Source of the DNA: Drechslerella dactyloides
Taxonomy: Eukaryota; Ascomycota; Orbiliomycetes; Orbiliales; Orbiliaceae
Assembly (NCBI GenBank): GCA_020064725.1
Contig: JAGTWJ010000017.1
Span: forward strand, 4,898,001-4,962,000
Direction of reading: 5' to 3'
DNA: 64,000 nt
Shown here: positions 44,544-56,429 of the stretch, one piece after another
Position numbering within the stretch: position 1 is the stretch's first letter
Layout of the letters: each line of letters opens with the position of its first letter
The notes under the pieces: generated by a model
Told to the model about the DNA's origin: nothing
The model's input: the letters and a program-made list of their open reading frames with translations, nothing else
Databases searched by the model: none
Translations under genes and position numbers: made by a program

Positions 44544-46031
44544 TCACAGGTCTCCAAAGATCTCCGTCTCACTCCGCAGATGGCAGTCCGCTAACTCTCT
44601 TATACCTCCCGAATTTAACACTCCCTCTTCCGTTAAGTAGCAGTCTATCAGTTCTGCTGGTACTGTTTCAAAATACATATTTCGCACCCTAACGTCCTCA
44701 TCCACAGACGGGTCTTCAACAGGACTACATTCCTCGGCTTGCGGACTAGGGGCACTAGAATCGGTGGAGGAATCAGGCCAACATTCTCTCACCTCTCTGC
44801 CGTCGTTCTCTTCATAACTATAGTCCCACCCTCTATCCCTCTCGTCTTTTCCACACACTTTGTCTGTGGCACCGATAACTATGATGCTCTTGCCACTGCC
44901 ACCGTTCAAGGCAACATTGCCGGGCGATCGTCGCTCATTGAACCGCATTCCTAGCGCCGCCGTCAGACAGCCTATCTTATTAGATACGTCACCGTTCGGG
45001 TAAATCCTATCGGCAGCGAGAACATAGAGGTCCGCCACTTTGGTGTAGTTCCCTACTGCAGCGTCAACAGCTACTTCAACCGTAACTGCAGGCAACGCGT
45101 TATCCCCTCCGGCATCTACGCCCTGCGGAACCTTGTCGCGAAGGTGCCGCGCTAACGTAACGCCTTCGAAGAGCGGGCGTGACTCAAGAACAAAAACACG
45201 AATGCGAGGTCGGTCCTTTAGGTGGAACAACGATACCAGCGATGACGCCATGACGGATGAGTTAGAGTGCACCAAGATGTTGAAGAGACGTTTGTTCTCA
45301 CGCGCGTCCACAAAACGAGGAAGGCTGCGGACAAGGTCGCTAAATGACTGTGGAATCGTATACGACTTTGTGCGGGTCGATTTAAGCAATGTCAGAATTA
45401 GAGACGACACAACTTCGGCGCGTTGCTTCGAGCAGACTGGGAGCGTTGGTAGTGCTGTGTGTATTTGCTGTAGGATCCGGATAATGCGGTTCTGGATACT
45501 GCTTGACATTGAAGGACGTGAATGGAACAAATGCCAACCGTATAGGCGGAGAGTGATCCACCAATCTGCGGTACTACCTCGGGATAGCAGTTCCGGGTCA
45601 GAGGCGCAAAGCATGGCGAACTCTTTGACAGCAAGATTAGCCAAGCGGCCGGCTCCCGAGGTGTGGTCATTGCGGAGACGCTCAATAGACGCCTCAAGTG
45701 CCGGCGAGATGGTGCATCGTTGTAAGGCCTGCTGAAGGAAATCGTGGGTGGATAAGTCGATAAGCTTGGTTGTTGCGCCGGTGGATGTGAGGGACTGGAT
45801 GTCCGGTGATATCTTGATTTTGTGGGAGATGGCAAGAGTGCGATTTATTGAGAGGAGAAATGGATGGACCTTTGTCCCTGCCGCCGTCGCACCGCCAGAA
45901 ACGGGTATCGAGAATGGTGTTCCAACGAGGATGCGCAGGAAACCAGAAGAGTATGTGAGCTTGGTGAGGTCTTCGAACTGCTGGATTGCGGTCTTCAGCG
46001 GCGAGACGGTATCCGGAATCGGAAAGGCCAT
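44544..46031 (-). CDS. eIF2B alpha/beta/delta-like (IF-2B family) protein
   Basis: Single exon, 495 residues. The central part has the IF-2B/methylthioribose-1-phosphate isomerase Rossmann-like features: RIRVFVLESRPLFEGVTLAR, then AVTVEVAVDAAVGNYTKVAD and VLAADRIYPNGDVSNKIG, where the family has 'GAD.v..nG.v.NK.Gt'. The final D/E-rich part (SPVEDPSVDEDVRVRN) and the tail YFETVPAELIDCYLTEEG match the family's 'v.pe.i..iiTE.G' end. The N-terminal 170 residues are helical, as in eIF2B regulatory subunits. It is more diverged than true eIF2B subunits, with a Ser/Asp insertion around residues 390-440, so it is probably an eIF2B-like paralogue rather than a core subunit. Convergent with hrq1. Confidence 0.85.
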   Translation of the reverse strand: MAFPIPDTVSPLKTAIQQFEDLTKLTYSSGFLRILVGTPFSIPVSGGATAAGTKVHPFLLSINRTLAISHKIKISPDIQSLTSTGATTKLIDLSTHDFLQQALQRCTISPALEASIERLRNDHTSGAGRLANLAVKEFAMLCASDPELLSRGSTADWWITLRLYGWHLFHSRPSMSSSIQNRIIRILQQIHTALPTLPVCSKQRAEVVSSLILTLLKSTRTKSYTIPQSFSDLVRSLPRFVDARENKRLFNILVHSNSSVMASSLVSLFHLKDRPRIRVFVLESRPLFEGVTLARHLRDKVPQGVDAGGDNALPAVTVEVAVDAAVGNYTKVADLYVLAADRIYPNGDVSNKIGCLTAALGMRFNERRSPGNVALNGGSGKSIIVIGATDKVCGKDERDRGWDYSYEENDGREVRECWPDSSTDSSAPSPQAEECSPVEDPSVDEDVRVRNMYFETVPAELIDCYLTEEGVLNSGGIRELADCHLRSETEIFGDL

Positions 46032-48485
46032 GCAGAAGGAGGTGCTTCCGTCGGTTCTACATATTACAAATGAACGCGATCAATTACAGGTCGATTCTCA
46101 GCTACCAATCGCGCTATCCGTAGAGATTGCGCACATTGAAATCATTTGGCAGCTGGAATTATTTGCGCGTGTACGCGTACGTATGGGAACTTACTCTTCA
46201 ACTTCCAGCGGGCTAAAACACTTGCTGTTGGGCCCAAAGACTGTTATGTTCTTGAGAGCACCCCAATTTGCAGTCGTGGCAGTCGTCGCCGTTGGGTCTC
46301 CATCGTTGTTGTGAAGCAGGAAGGTGACAAGAACAATATTGGCGTGTTCAAGCAAACTCAAAGGCGCTTGCCTGCTGGCGGGTGAGTGTGGGAGGGGACT
46401 CCTCATGCTTCAGCCGCGGGAGAGACGATAAGACTGACACGGGATATCGCACGATGCGTAATAAAAATTTTGAACAGCCGACCGCCCACAATATCTAGAA
46501 CTCCAATTCTAGTTTTTTGAAGTTGAAGTATCGCGAGTTTGTCGGAGATGTGTTGTTGGGCGCACGCGGCTTAGTGGTAAGTTCTCTGCTTTACGGTTTC
46601 TGAGAAATCGGTGTCTGCCGTGGAGCAGCTGTGGTTCACGATCGAAATCGGACTGGAAGGAGAGCATGGGAAATTATATATCATAGTGAGCTAACACAGC
46701 AGCTTCAGCTGCGGCGCTAACCAGAGCTCAGCACTCCTGAATCTCGCAAGAAGGCTGGCCATCCGAGTGCTTTCGCAGGTAGGGCTGGACGGCTAGCTGC
46801 TAGGTGACGAGACCAAGCAGGAGCGGAAAGACCCAGACACAGAAGCCAGGTGGAATGTGATGCCATGGCATGCGGTCCATCCACAAACTTACAATTACGC
46901 AGGACACCAACCGCATCGAGCATCTCGGGGGTACATGGCGGCAGGGCAGTGGCCAACAGTGCTGAGAGGGTGCAGCTTGCGCACGTACCCATGTCCGTCT
47001 GTGCAATCGAACTCGGAGAATTCAGCCTGGGTTTGCGGTCATCCTTGTGCATGCCATGCATCGAACTTTCCCATTCGCCTGTGCGAGGGCGGCGCCATGT
47101 CGTTTTCAGCGATGGGACAGGATGCAAGATCTTGACCGATTGGCTGCACTCGAGAATGCAAGGTCGATCGATCCTGCTAGCTCCAGCTCCAGTTTGTCTG
47201 CCGTGCGTAGCGAGGGCTTACTCGAAGCTCGAGGATCCAGCTCGAACTGCCGGGCTGGCCGCGATCCCCGGAGCCAAGAAATGGGACGCAGCCAGAGAGA
47301 GAGAAATCGTCGACTGGCCATCAGCTCTCTGTGTGACGTGATGCACACGGGTCTCTCCATGGATTAAGAAATTCTCCGCGGTCGTCCTCTGCTTCCCGGT
47401 CTCTTGCCAACATTCCTATCTCCGGTCGCTTGGCTGACTACGCCAGGCACAGCGAATCCATTTTTCGGCCTGACGCGGAGCATTCTGATAAAGGATAGAT
47501 CCATTCGAAAGATCCGTTTGTGGCCGAGAGCTCAGTTGCCCATCAAGCCGAAACGAGTCCTATGCAGACTTCTTTCTCCCTACAAAGATCTCGAAAGTGT
47601 GCAATCATGATGCAACCTGCAGCTAACCAGACGAACGAGCAGGCAGTTTTTAGTTGTCACTAGCCTCAGGAATTGGCGAATCTGGAGATGAAAACCAACT
47701 ACAGGATTATCCTAGGCAAAAGTGTGCAAGTCATCACATCCAGACGGCAGAGTTCAGATCAAGGCTGCCAAACGCAGTTCCGCACCTCATCCTCGTCGCG
47801 AAAGACAAGGGTCCGGAAGCTGCCTCGCCGACGGTCCGCCCCGCACAAGCGGAACCGCCGACCGCTACCCCCAAAAAAGGGAAACTCCGCCAATGCCGCA
47901 CGAGCAGAGCGGCCTCTGATTGGCTGGCACTCCTCCGAGAGCCAGGACAAAGGGTTCTTGAGCCTGGGGAGAGCTCGCCAATTAATACCGGCTGTCGCAT
48001 GGGTATGTGTAACCTCGACGGCCCGCGGCTTGACCTCATCTCGCAAGCCGGACGGCCAGCTGTCGCTTGAGTCGTGAACAGAGGCTTCACCCTGCACATG
48101 CACCATGCTTCTCCCACGCGAGATGCATGCACAGCAAGGGATTCCTCTGCCCCGGAACTTTTACCGGGTATATTAGGCGCGATTGTGTATCCGGAACCTT
48201 TATGTATATCACTAGTATACTTGTAAGAATTACAGAACCAGTCCGGACGCCAAGCTAACTTATCTACTTGATTACTTAGCTGAGCGCGGCCTCGACTTTT
48301 GGCATTTAAAGTACCGGTATACGCGTAGCGATCCGAAGCCTCATGAAAGTCTTGATATTATGTAGAAGACTATATTTGGCTAAAATATCCTCTGTATCTG
48401 GGGTCAAGTAAAAGCGGTGAATATTCAAAACTAAAGCTGTTTCCGAAATCTCAACCTCCATATTGACAGTGAAAACAGGTCCAGT
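46032..48485. other. Intergenic region of about 2.5 kb, no gene seen
   Basis: Begins with the promoter of the eIF2B-like gene. Several open frames of 80-160 codons overlap on both strands between 46.7 and 48.1 kb (for example 46850-47341 plus); none has domains, and the overlap indicates GC-rich chance frames. A tRNA-A-box-like motif at about 46568-46580 has no matching cloverleaf. Confidence 0.45.
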
Positions 48486-49942
48486 CTACTCATCATCCAG
48501 GCTGATAGGCAGGCTCTGGCCGGGCCAGTCCAGCCATCCCACGCTGTCAACACCAGGATTGCCCCTCCCAGGTCCGCTGCTCAGGAAGTTACCTGGGAAC
48601 CCAATATCGAAGGGGTATGCGCTTTCAATCTCCTTGATCTCCTCCGGTGTCAACACCACTCCAATCGCCTTGATGTTATCTTCCAAATGCTTCACCTTTC
48701 TTCCACCAACTATCGGAACTACATATGGCGCCTTGGAGCAGACATATGCCAGCGCCACACCGGTGATGCTGAGACCGCGTGCCTCCGCGATTTTAGCCAG
48801 CTTGAGGGTCACAGCCTTTTGCTGTTCGGTGCCACCCATTGCTGGCCATGAACGGCCTTTGTCGCCTTCTTTGGCCATCGCTTCTCGTTCCTCGGGCAGG
48901 CGGAAGTGACCACCACCAAGTGCGCCCCAAGGAGCGATTCCCATGCCCTCGACTCGGCACATCTGGATTATATCCCGCTCAAAGTCACGGTTGGCGGCGG
49001 ACCATAAGCCCTGGTAAACGGAGAAGGGGCGCAGGCCGTGGCAGCGTGCATATTCATTACTAGATCATGGAGAGCTAAGTTAGAATAGATGCCTTTCGAG
49101 GAACAACGAAGATCTGACGGTGCCGAGAAATGCGAAAATAACACTCCGACCCGCTGCAGAGTCGGCGGCGTACACTCCAGCTGGTAGGCTCGAGCCCCGA
49201 CAAATGAGGCACTTTGGCAAGGAAGAGAAGAGGAGATAGCTTACGCTTTGGAAACAACCCAAGCCGGCGTGTCCGAGATACCGAGATAAAGGACCTTGCC
49301 TTGAGAAACAAGAAGGTTGAGGGCTTGCATCAGCTCTTCAACCGAAGTGGTATAATCCCACCAATGAATCCACAGAAGGTCAATGTAATCTACAATAGCA
49401 TTAGTACGCTTATTCTATTCATATGCCGGCGAAAGAAGCGCAATACTAACCGGTCTTCAGCTGCTTCAAGCTGACTTTGACCGACTCGTGAATGTTCTTG
49501 ACAGAATTACCAGACGTGTTGATAAAGATACCGCCCTTGGACATTTCGTGATACCGATATCCAGTCGTGCATTTTGTAGCGATCACCATTTCCGAGCGGT
49601 TTCCCCGCTGCTCCATCCACTCGCCGATCCACTGTTCCGACTCTCCGTCCTGATAATTGATCGACGTGTCGATGAAGTTGCCGCCAGCCTTGTAGAATGC
49701 GTCGAGCAGCTCAAAGCCTGCTTTTTTATCCATCGTGCCCATAAAGCTATCCCAGGAGGTGCCCAGATTCATGCCACCAAAGCACTACAGGAGGGATGGA
49801 GAACGTTAACAGCGATATCACTCAACAGCCAGAGCTGACCTGTACTTACCAACGGCGACACGCGAACAGAGGCCGAAGGTGCCAAAAGGCGGTATCGAGC
49901 CAATTTGGACTTGGGCTTCGGGACTGGAGTAAACATCGACAT
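48486..49942 (-). CDS. Aldo-keto reductase, aryl-alcohol dehydrogenase / norsolorinate reductase-like
   Basis: Four exons on the minus strand: 49942-49850, 49784-49451, 49389-49245, 49059-48486; 381 residues, the usual AKR9 length. NADPH-dependent reductase of aryl or other carbonyls in the cytosol. The TIM-barrel tetrad is complete: Asp70 (FIDTSINYQ), Tyr75, Lys102 (VIATKC) and His151 (LLWIHWWD). The NADP-binding end shows APYVVPIVGGRKVKHLEDN. GISDTPAWVVSKANEYA and WGALGGGHFR are typical of this fungal group, which includes the aflatoxin-pathway norsolorinic acid reductases and AAD enzymes. Introns 65, 61 and 185 nt; the third is long but phase and sequence support it. Substrate unknown. Same strand as the sugar permease to its right, 1.9 kb away. 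Confidence 0.92.
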
Positions 49943-50557
49943 TTTGTCGTGACGGGGGCGCGTTTGGGATAATCTGGATGGTTCAATTGAATGTATCTGA
50001 GGACTTGTTGATGGTGGGAACTTGACTCTCGAGTCTCCGCCGTCCCCATGGTCTTATATAGACAGAGGAGGCCCACGAGCCGCATGCCATGTTTTCTGGT
50101 CTGCCACCGACAATGGACATCGCCGCGCGTAGGTGTACGAATGCATCTGCACAGTGCAAACGGCGGAAGCCCGGCAGCCGATTGCAGGCGGACAGTCGAC
50201 TATCTGCGTTAAACTCCGACAGACTTCAGCTTACGAATTCAAACGGCTACTGATCGGATTGCGTAGTGCGTATTCTCGCCATTGACGAAGAGATAGAAGC
50301 TTAATCCTACTTACCCCCGCGTGTCGCCCAACAAGGGTCTGTTGGGCACGTTACCACAATGGGAATGTTCCCGCGCAAAGACCGGAGAGGCGGCGGACTT
50401 AAGTGAACCTTAAAACCATGCCCGCTCCGACCATTATTCAGCACACATTTGATCGCATGGAGATTGTTATCCCAACAGGGCGCTAGTTTCGAGGTGCGCA
50501 ATCCGGCCCGCATCGGCCTATCAAATCTGTTTGCGGAGGATAGCGTTGCGATAGCAC

Positions 50558-51251
50558 TCAGGGCATTCTCCTCTCTGCCCCGCTGTATCCATCGGTCTTG
50601 TTATACTGCGACGGGAACGACCGCTCAAACCCCTTCCATGCTATAAAACCGATGGCGGCGGCAATGGCCCACCACCGCAGCTCCTTGGCGAATCGCGTGG
50701 CTCCTTCACCGATATCGAATCGCAGGGATATTTCGTGAATGTGCGTATGCCGGATATTCACAACGTCTTTGACATGCAAGACGTGTCGCAGGGGGATGGA
50801 TTCCGGCCAGTTGGCGGGGTTAAGGGAGACGAGGAACTCTGCCATAGCGTCCTGCATATGCCGAATAGGAGGTTCGAGCAAAAGCGTGGAGCCACGAGGG
50901 ATATATCAGGAAAGGACACGATCGATAATATAGGCCCGACTGGTGCGATGAGTTCCGACGTCTGAATTTTCGCTGACGTGGTGGTGCTTTGGTCAAAGCG
51001 GAGTTGCTCGAAACAGACAGCCCTGCAACGCATACGTACCACGACCCCTGCTGCCGCAATATAGGATGAAATGAATCGAAGTTAAGTTTTGTCATAACAT
51101 TACTTAGATGCGTGGCGCTTCCGCAGTTGAAAACTGTGGTAACAAATCCAGACTCTAGTCTCAGGCACTCGACATAAACATGATCCTCGGCGACAATTCG
51201 GCCTGCCCAAATAAGAGGATCCCAAACATAAGATACGGTCTTGAGGCTCAC
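50558..51251 (-). CDS. Uncertain hypothetical gene, model incomplete
   Basis: Two coding-like stretches on the minus strand. The right one begins with ATG at 51251 (MSLKTVSYVWDPLIWAGRIV) and stays protein-like for about 50 codons to a possible donor near 51103. The left one (open from about 50920 down to the TGA at 50558) reads AEFLVSLNPANWPESIPLRH, then HTHIHEISLRFDIGEGATRF and a membrane-like helix RWWAIAAAIGFIAWKG near its end. They are in different frames; an intron ending CAG at about 50858 could join them, but a middle exon may be missing. No family is recognised. It might be a tail-anchored membrane protein or a broken gene. Confidence 0.3.
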
Positions 51252-51341
51252 GTTATGTAAGTAGATCTATAACCATGTGCATTAGCAGGGCTACGCGTCG
51301 ACGAACGACACAACGCAACGTTGCAACATGCGGGGATGAAT

Positions 51342-51464
51342 CGGAAACAGTAGCCTCGAAGCCAGGCGCTATATACACAGCACATCCCTTCCCTGCTCTG
51401 CCCCAGCACTACGGGCAGCCTCCGCCTTGCCCTATAGCGCCTGGCTTCGAGGCTACGGAAACAG
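51342..51464. mobile_element. MITE-like element with 9-bp target duplication
   Basis: A 105-bp element (51351-51455) has perfect terminal inverted repeats of 23 bases: the left end starts TAGCCTCGAAGCCAGGCG and the right end (51433-51455) is its exact complement, ending GGCTTCGAGGCTA. It is flanked by identical 9-bp direct repeats, CGGAAACAG, at 51342-51350 and 51456-51464. Inverted ends plus a target-site duplication define a non-autonomous DNA transposon; nothing inside could encode a transposase. Nine-base duplications point toward Mutator-like elements, although hAT (8 bp) relatives cannot be excluded. The perfect arms and duplication suggest a recent insertion. Confidence 0.85.
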
Positions 51465-51819
51465 ACACAAGCTGGGAAATTCTATGTGCAGATGTGAAGC
51501 GCCAGGAGGTCTTTTTATCTCCAGCCGCATTCATTACAAATAAGTAAGTATTTTGAAGAATTTACAATATCGATGCTTGGGTAAAATCGCGCGAAACCAA
51601 GACAAGAATTCCTGCGCCGTGGAAGGGAGATAAACGCCGAATACATATAACGCACACATACATGTGTAATGGATTGATCTGGTACCAACGAAAAAAACAT
51701 ACACTGAGATCGAAATTTCGTAGCCGTGCTTGCATTAGCGCACGAGGAGCGAGAAACCCAAGATATCCGATTCATGGAACATCGTTAACGCCGTAATGTT
51801 TCAGGAACGCGAAACCCCG

Positions 51820-53947
51820 TCAAGGACTCATCGTGTAGCGGGCTTCCTGCTCGTCTTTCAGATCCTGCCAGTTGATGTCGTCAAAGTTCGGGTTTTGAAC
51901 TACTACGCGTGGCTCCAAACTCTTCTTTTTGGGGTTCGGCGCGTCGAATATCTCGTTGATTTCCTCCAGCGTAAGCTCTTTCGTCTCGACAAAGCTATGT
52001 ATCGACACGGGAGATGGTCAGCTTCATAGACAAGAAACAATACCCCACCCCTCCACGAAGACAATTTCATGCAGCAGGGTAAGAACGGTCCGACTTACAA
52101 ATTATAGATGAACAACACCTCGAGGATATCCCACCCGATATAAACGTAGAATAGTTTGAAGCCAATCTTCTCCAGCGCCACGGGGGTCGTGTACATGCTT
52201 AGGAGCAGACTCAGATTCACACTGAGATTGTACATTGCCATCCCCTTGGCCCGCGTTTCATACTGAAGGCATTCAACCGGATAGAGCACCTGCAACGGCG
52301 TGTATCCGAACGAGTAGGTCACCCCAAAGATGTACATGAACGAGATGGCTGCGATGCTGAGGATCTTGTGTCGCTCCGTGTGCTCCTCAGACTGCGACCG
52401 GAAGCTGTGCAGGATGATGATGATGGTCCACCAGAAGACGAAAGATGAGGTGACCGTCAAAAGCAGCTTCCGACGACCAATGCGATCTGTGAACCGTGCA
52501 CCGACCATTGCAGCAACCCAATTTGCCATCGCCCAAATGGCCGAGCAGAGAAGTTGAGTTCGCTCTGAGGTTATCCCCAGCTGACGCAAGAGGATGGGCA
52601 TAAAGTAGGAGAGGGCAGCATTACCAGACCACTGGAGTGATCAGCTTTGTCAGCGTCTTCCTCCTCGTTGCCATCAATTAGGGGGAAATGGGGGCATACC
52701 TGTCCGAATATACCCATACCGAGAACACAGGCCATCCTCCACCACGCATTCTTCGTCCTGAAGAGGTCCCGGTAGTCCCACCATCTCTTGTCTGCCCCGG
52801 ACATCTCGATCTCTTCCATCATCTCGTACATTTCCAAGATGACTACCGGAGAATCGCGATTGCCTTCTCCGTGGTATTTTGCGAGCACGGAGCGGGCCTC
52901 GCTTGGCCGCCCGTTAGCGAAAAGCCATCGGGGGGTCTCCGGACAAAACAGACAGCCAAACAGGACGCCGCCGGAAGCGACGGATTGAAGCCAGATCGGG
53001 ATACGCCAGGCAGCGCTGCTTTGGATCACTGGTGCGATGTCAAACGAATTAGAGCAAGCAACGACCCCGTTGACGAGTTGATATCAAAATTCAACATACC
53101 TTCTGTTCCGTACAGAGCCCAATACGCGGGTATTGCGCCGAGGTAGAAAAATCCATTGTATATGCCGGTCAAAGTACCTCGCCAAGCTGGATGCGCAATC
53201 TCAGCCGCATAAGACGGTCCCGCGGTCTGGCACGTTGCCACGCCGAACCCTAGAACGAATCTGCCTCCGATAAACATAGCACGACTGGTAGAGCTAGCTT
53301 GGACTCCGGCGCCGAGAAGAATGATTGAACTTTATTTGGCCGCACGGTTAGCTTCGTATGTGTAAAATATGTCCGGACGACACGAGGACTTACGCTCCGA
53401 TGAACATGCCCCATCGCCGCCCATATTTGTCCGAGAAGGGACCCGAGAAGAACGATCCGATGACGTTGCCGAGAGTGTACGTTGCGAAGATTAGTCCAGC
53501 AACATGTCCTTCGGGTTCCACTTGGAAGTATCTACACAGAGCATCTTAGCCTCGCTTCCTCAAGCGCTAATTTCCTTCGACGAATAGCAAGGAGAAGGCG
53601 TACTGATGATACTGTGTCATTGCGTTGATACCGCCCATCAAGCTGCCGTCATAGCCGTTTATCGCAGAGTTCAGACAGGCGACAAACATGTACAGGTAGA
53701 GCTTGAACATAGCCCGCGTCCATGGTCTCGGCTTGCATTCGTTCAGCGCAGTAACGAGGTTCACCTGTTGAACCGGCATTTCCTCCCATTTTTCGGGCGC
53801 GTCAGAGCCCGTGAGGACTTTTGTCGCATCGTAGAAGACTTCCGTCGGGGTTTGTATGATTGGGCCGTCGATATGATTGTCGGAGTCCAACGAAGTACTG
53901 AGTGGAGGTGTCATAGCTGAACCGGAGATGTCGACTGTCTCTTCCAT
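51820..53947 (-). CDS. MFS sugar permease (hexose/lactose permease-like)
   Basis: Six exons on the minus strand: 53947-53604, 53531-53394, 53329-53100, 53028-52700, 52631-52099, 51994-51820; about 582 residues. A 12-helix plasma-membrane sugar:proton transporter of the SP family. Seen: GYDGSLMGGINAMTQYHQYF after helix 1, GPFSDKYGRRWGMFIG (the first GRR loop), GRFVLGFGVA, the mid-protein PETPRWL signature at the end of helix 6, WSGNAALSYFMP in helix 7, DRIGRRKLLL (second GRR loop) and VLYPVECL, which replaces the PYPxEI-type motif. Long hydrophilic N- (about 75 residues) and C-tails (KELTLEEINEIFDAP) are normal. Introns are 64-104 nt and all phases agree. The subgroup is close to Lac12-like and fungal lactose/galactose permeases; the substrate is not certain. 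Confidence 0.93.
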
Positions 53948-54172
53948 GGCCGATTTTCGGGGTTCCTTACTAGCAGACGAAGATGCCTCGTCGGGTTTCG
54001 GCGGTGCAAGGCATCGATTGCGAACACATGCGACGTTCTGCGGCCGCCGTTACAATATTAATATCCTGTTGATATGTCGAGAGCGGCGCCGGCCTTACTC
54101 CCCGCCTGCCTCCACCACAGAGAAAAGAAAAAAAGAGATCCGATAGCTTGCGCACCAGTTGTCGATATTATC

Positions 54173-54668
54173 TCAAAGCACAAGCGTTACAGGATGCTGT
54201 TTGAGATGCTGACGAATGGTTGTTAAGGCTTTGATCGCAGAAGGGGCCGAGGTTGTGTCTGCGGCAAGCAGTGTGTATTGGACTCTCTCGAATTTCTGTT
54301 TGTAATCCAGAATTGAAGCCGCAATAACCCCTCCAGTATGGTCCAGAGCCGGTTTATTAGGCAAACGGGAAGAGGGCCAGGCCTGGCTTTGAGTATTCCA
54401 CAGGAAGATACGTTGGTTTTGCGTAATTTCGAGAAATTCCGTGGTGACAGAAATCCGCTCTGCGCACTCTATGAAAGCCAGGGCAGGGAGGGCTTTCAAT
54501 CTTTCGTGCTGATTGAAAAGGTTGGTCTCTTTCGCCAACAGCTGAGGGCTTGACAAAATAAGATGGAGGCCAACCCAGTCCCCACCATCTTTGACCGCGA
54601 ACAAGCAGGCGGCTTGTGGGTGAATTGGGAAGCCACCATCCCCGGGTAAAATGGATCTGGAGGTCAGC
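54173..54668 (-). pseudogene. Coding-like fragment without start codon
   Basis: A minus-strand frame open for about 165 codons reads as good protein (PGDGGFPIHPQAACLFAVKD, GLHLILSSPQLLAKETNLF, HTGGVIAASILDYKQKFERV) and ends at a TAA/TGA near 54173, but it has no in-frame ATG; the frame is closed upstream by a TGA. A CAG that could be an acceptor lies at its upstream edge, but I cannot find a credible preceding exon. It may be the last exon of a gene I cannot model or the remnant of one. No family recognised. Confidence 0.3.
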
Positions 54669-56390
54669 CCAGTTACATGTCACCTCTGGAGTCGCCTGCT
54701 CGTGCTCCAAGTCTGCGCAGGGTTTGCATCGCAACTAGGACGAAACGGTCCAAGTCTCTAACCGGGATTGGTACTAGTCCGCCTCTGAGCCAATCAGCGG
54801 CATTCTTTCTGCTCGGTTGTCGTCCATTATCCGTGCGTAAAAAACGCTTTTGCGACTCGTATCCGGCAAAAAGTCTCTTGGACGGTGGACGCACCCTGTT
54901 ATGAGATGCTCACCCAAGTGCTCGGTCTTTGTCTTGAGTCGGGAGGCGAAAATACTTGTATAGGTGAGATGAACGTTTGCCCAGGATAGTTTCACGTGGC
55001 AGGTTCGCGCTCGCTCAAGATCAAGAGAATCCCGAAGAGAAAGCGAGTCAAATGACGATGTATTTATTGACGGACTGAATGTTCAATCCAGCAAAGCTTA
55101 AACCGGCGTCACCGCGGCCAAAGCGAGCAGAGACATCCTGCTTGATAAGTACCCCACACGATTAGACCGTGTTATAACGTAATACAAACAAGCGAGGGGG
55201 GTTGCTTACCGAGCTCGGAGAATGTTGAAAAGTAATCTGATGATGTCTCTCATTGGCGGCATACGAAGGCGGGTCCTGCGTGTCACGCCTCCTCGCACCG
55301 TAGCGCCTTTTCCGAACCGGATGCTGGACCCTGTTTCTTCGTTAGGAGATGCTCCTTATTCTTCCGATTCTAGAAACCATTGTTGTTTCCACTAGCGTCA
55401 GTTTGTGCTTGTACAACTCGTGCAGGAGCATAATCCCGGCTGCAATGTGGGATGAGAATCGATTCGGTGGAGAAAGAATTTCGGCCTTGACCGCGTAGAG
55501 AAAAAAGGATACTCCTTCCCGGGGCGGGATTCAACTCCGCAATATTCTTGTGCATTTTAAGCCGGTGCAACGACCTTGGCTGTGCCCTTTGGCGCGCAAA
55601 CTTTAGCCTCGGGACGAAACGCCCGCGATATATGAATATTAATGTGTCACACTCTATAGACTAAGTAGAGCCTCAGGTTAGCCTTGCTCGTCTTATAAAT
55701 CTATCGGACGATCGGTCTATTTCATGATTCAATGGGTAATACGTACCTAAGTAGGAGGTACGCATATCAAGGGAGTAACCGCAAATGTCGTCGCCATCCG
55801 CGATGCAGGTGCCCAGAGCGTATACGGATTGCGCTCATGACCTTTTGATCGCGAGATATCTATCGATACACATAACAAACTCTGGATAATATTAAAAGCA
55901 AAACTGCTCATAATAGTTTACAAGCATACACACAATGGATATCAGAAGGTCCTAGGCTTTCGTCTTCATAGTACATGCATACGTACAAGTCCGCGCATCT
56001 CCAGAGACTGCTCACCGGCACCACGCACAGCCGGCCACTAGCCACCCGCCACAGGATCGACAGATATCCACTTACGTCAGCAATATCGCGTGTAAGCAAG
56101 CCAATGGATCGCTTCTCCCTACGACTATTATCTGCACCTGAGTGCCGGAATATCTGCGGCAGAGGCAATTTCGAGCCTTGGGGCTAAGATATTTGCAAGT
56201 GAGACTTGATAAAATGTGTTCTGCTACAGGTACAACGCTTGAACACATAGATACAGAGAATAGTGCACGTATTTTCCTAACAGCACCGGTTATCCGAGGA
56301 GCAGAAACGACTGTTCATCCATAATCGCTCGTCTCTCATCAGGTCCAAAAGAGTATAACGACATAACAAGGACTTTTCGGGCCGTTCATG

Positions 56391-56421
<31 letters not shown>
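56391..56421. repeat. Poly-A tract (31 A)
   Basis: An uninterrupted run of 31 A followed by G and more A. Could be slippage-prone simple sequence or the tail scar of a LINE/SINE-type retroposition on the plus strand; no element body is recognised upstream. Confidence 0.85.

Positions 56422-56429
<8 letters not shown>

Larger units (their letters stand above)
49943..51819. other. Intergenic region with possible small gene and a MITE
   Basis: Starts with the reductase promoter. Contains the uncertain coding stretch at 50558-51251 and the MITE-like element at 51342-51464, both listed. 51470-51819 is AT-rich and probably the 3' flank of the permease gene. Confidence 0.45.

Noticed and set aside
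46559..46655. A-box-like CGGCTTAGTGG followed by GGTTCACGATC
   Set aside because: The second box is a poor match and the ends do not pair; no cloverleaf could be drawn.
46850..47367. Overlapping 90-160 codon frames on both strands
   Set aside because: Three frames are open at once, which indicates base composition rather than a gene; no domains.
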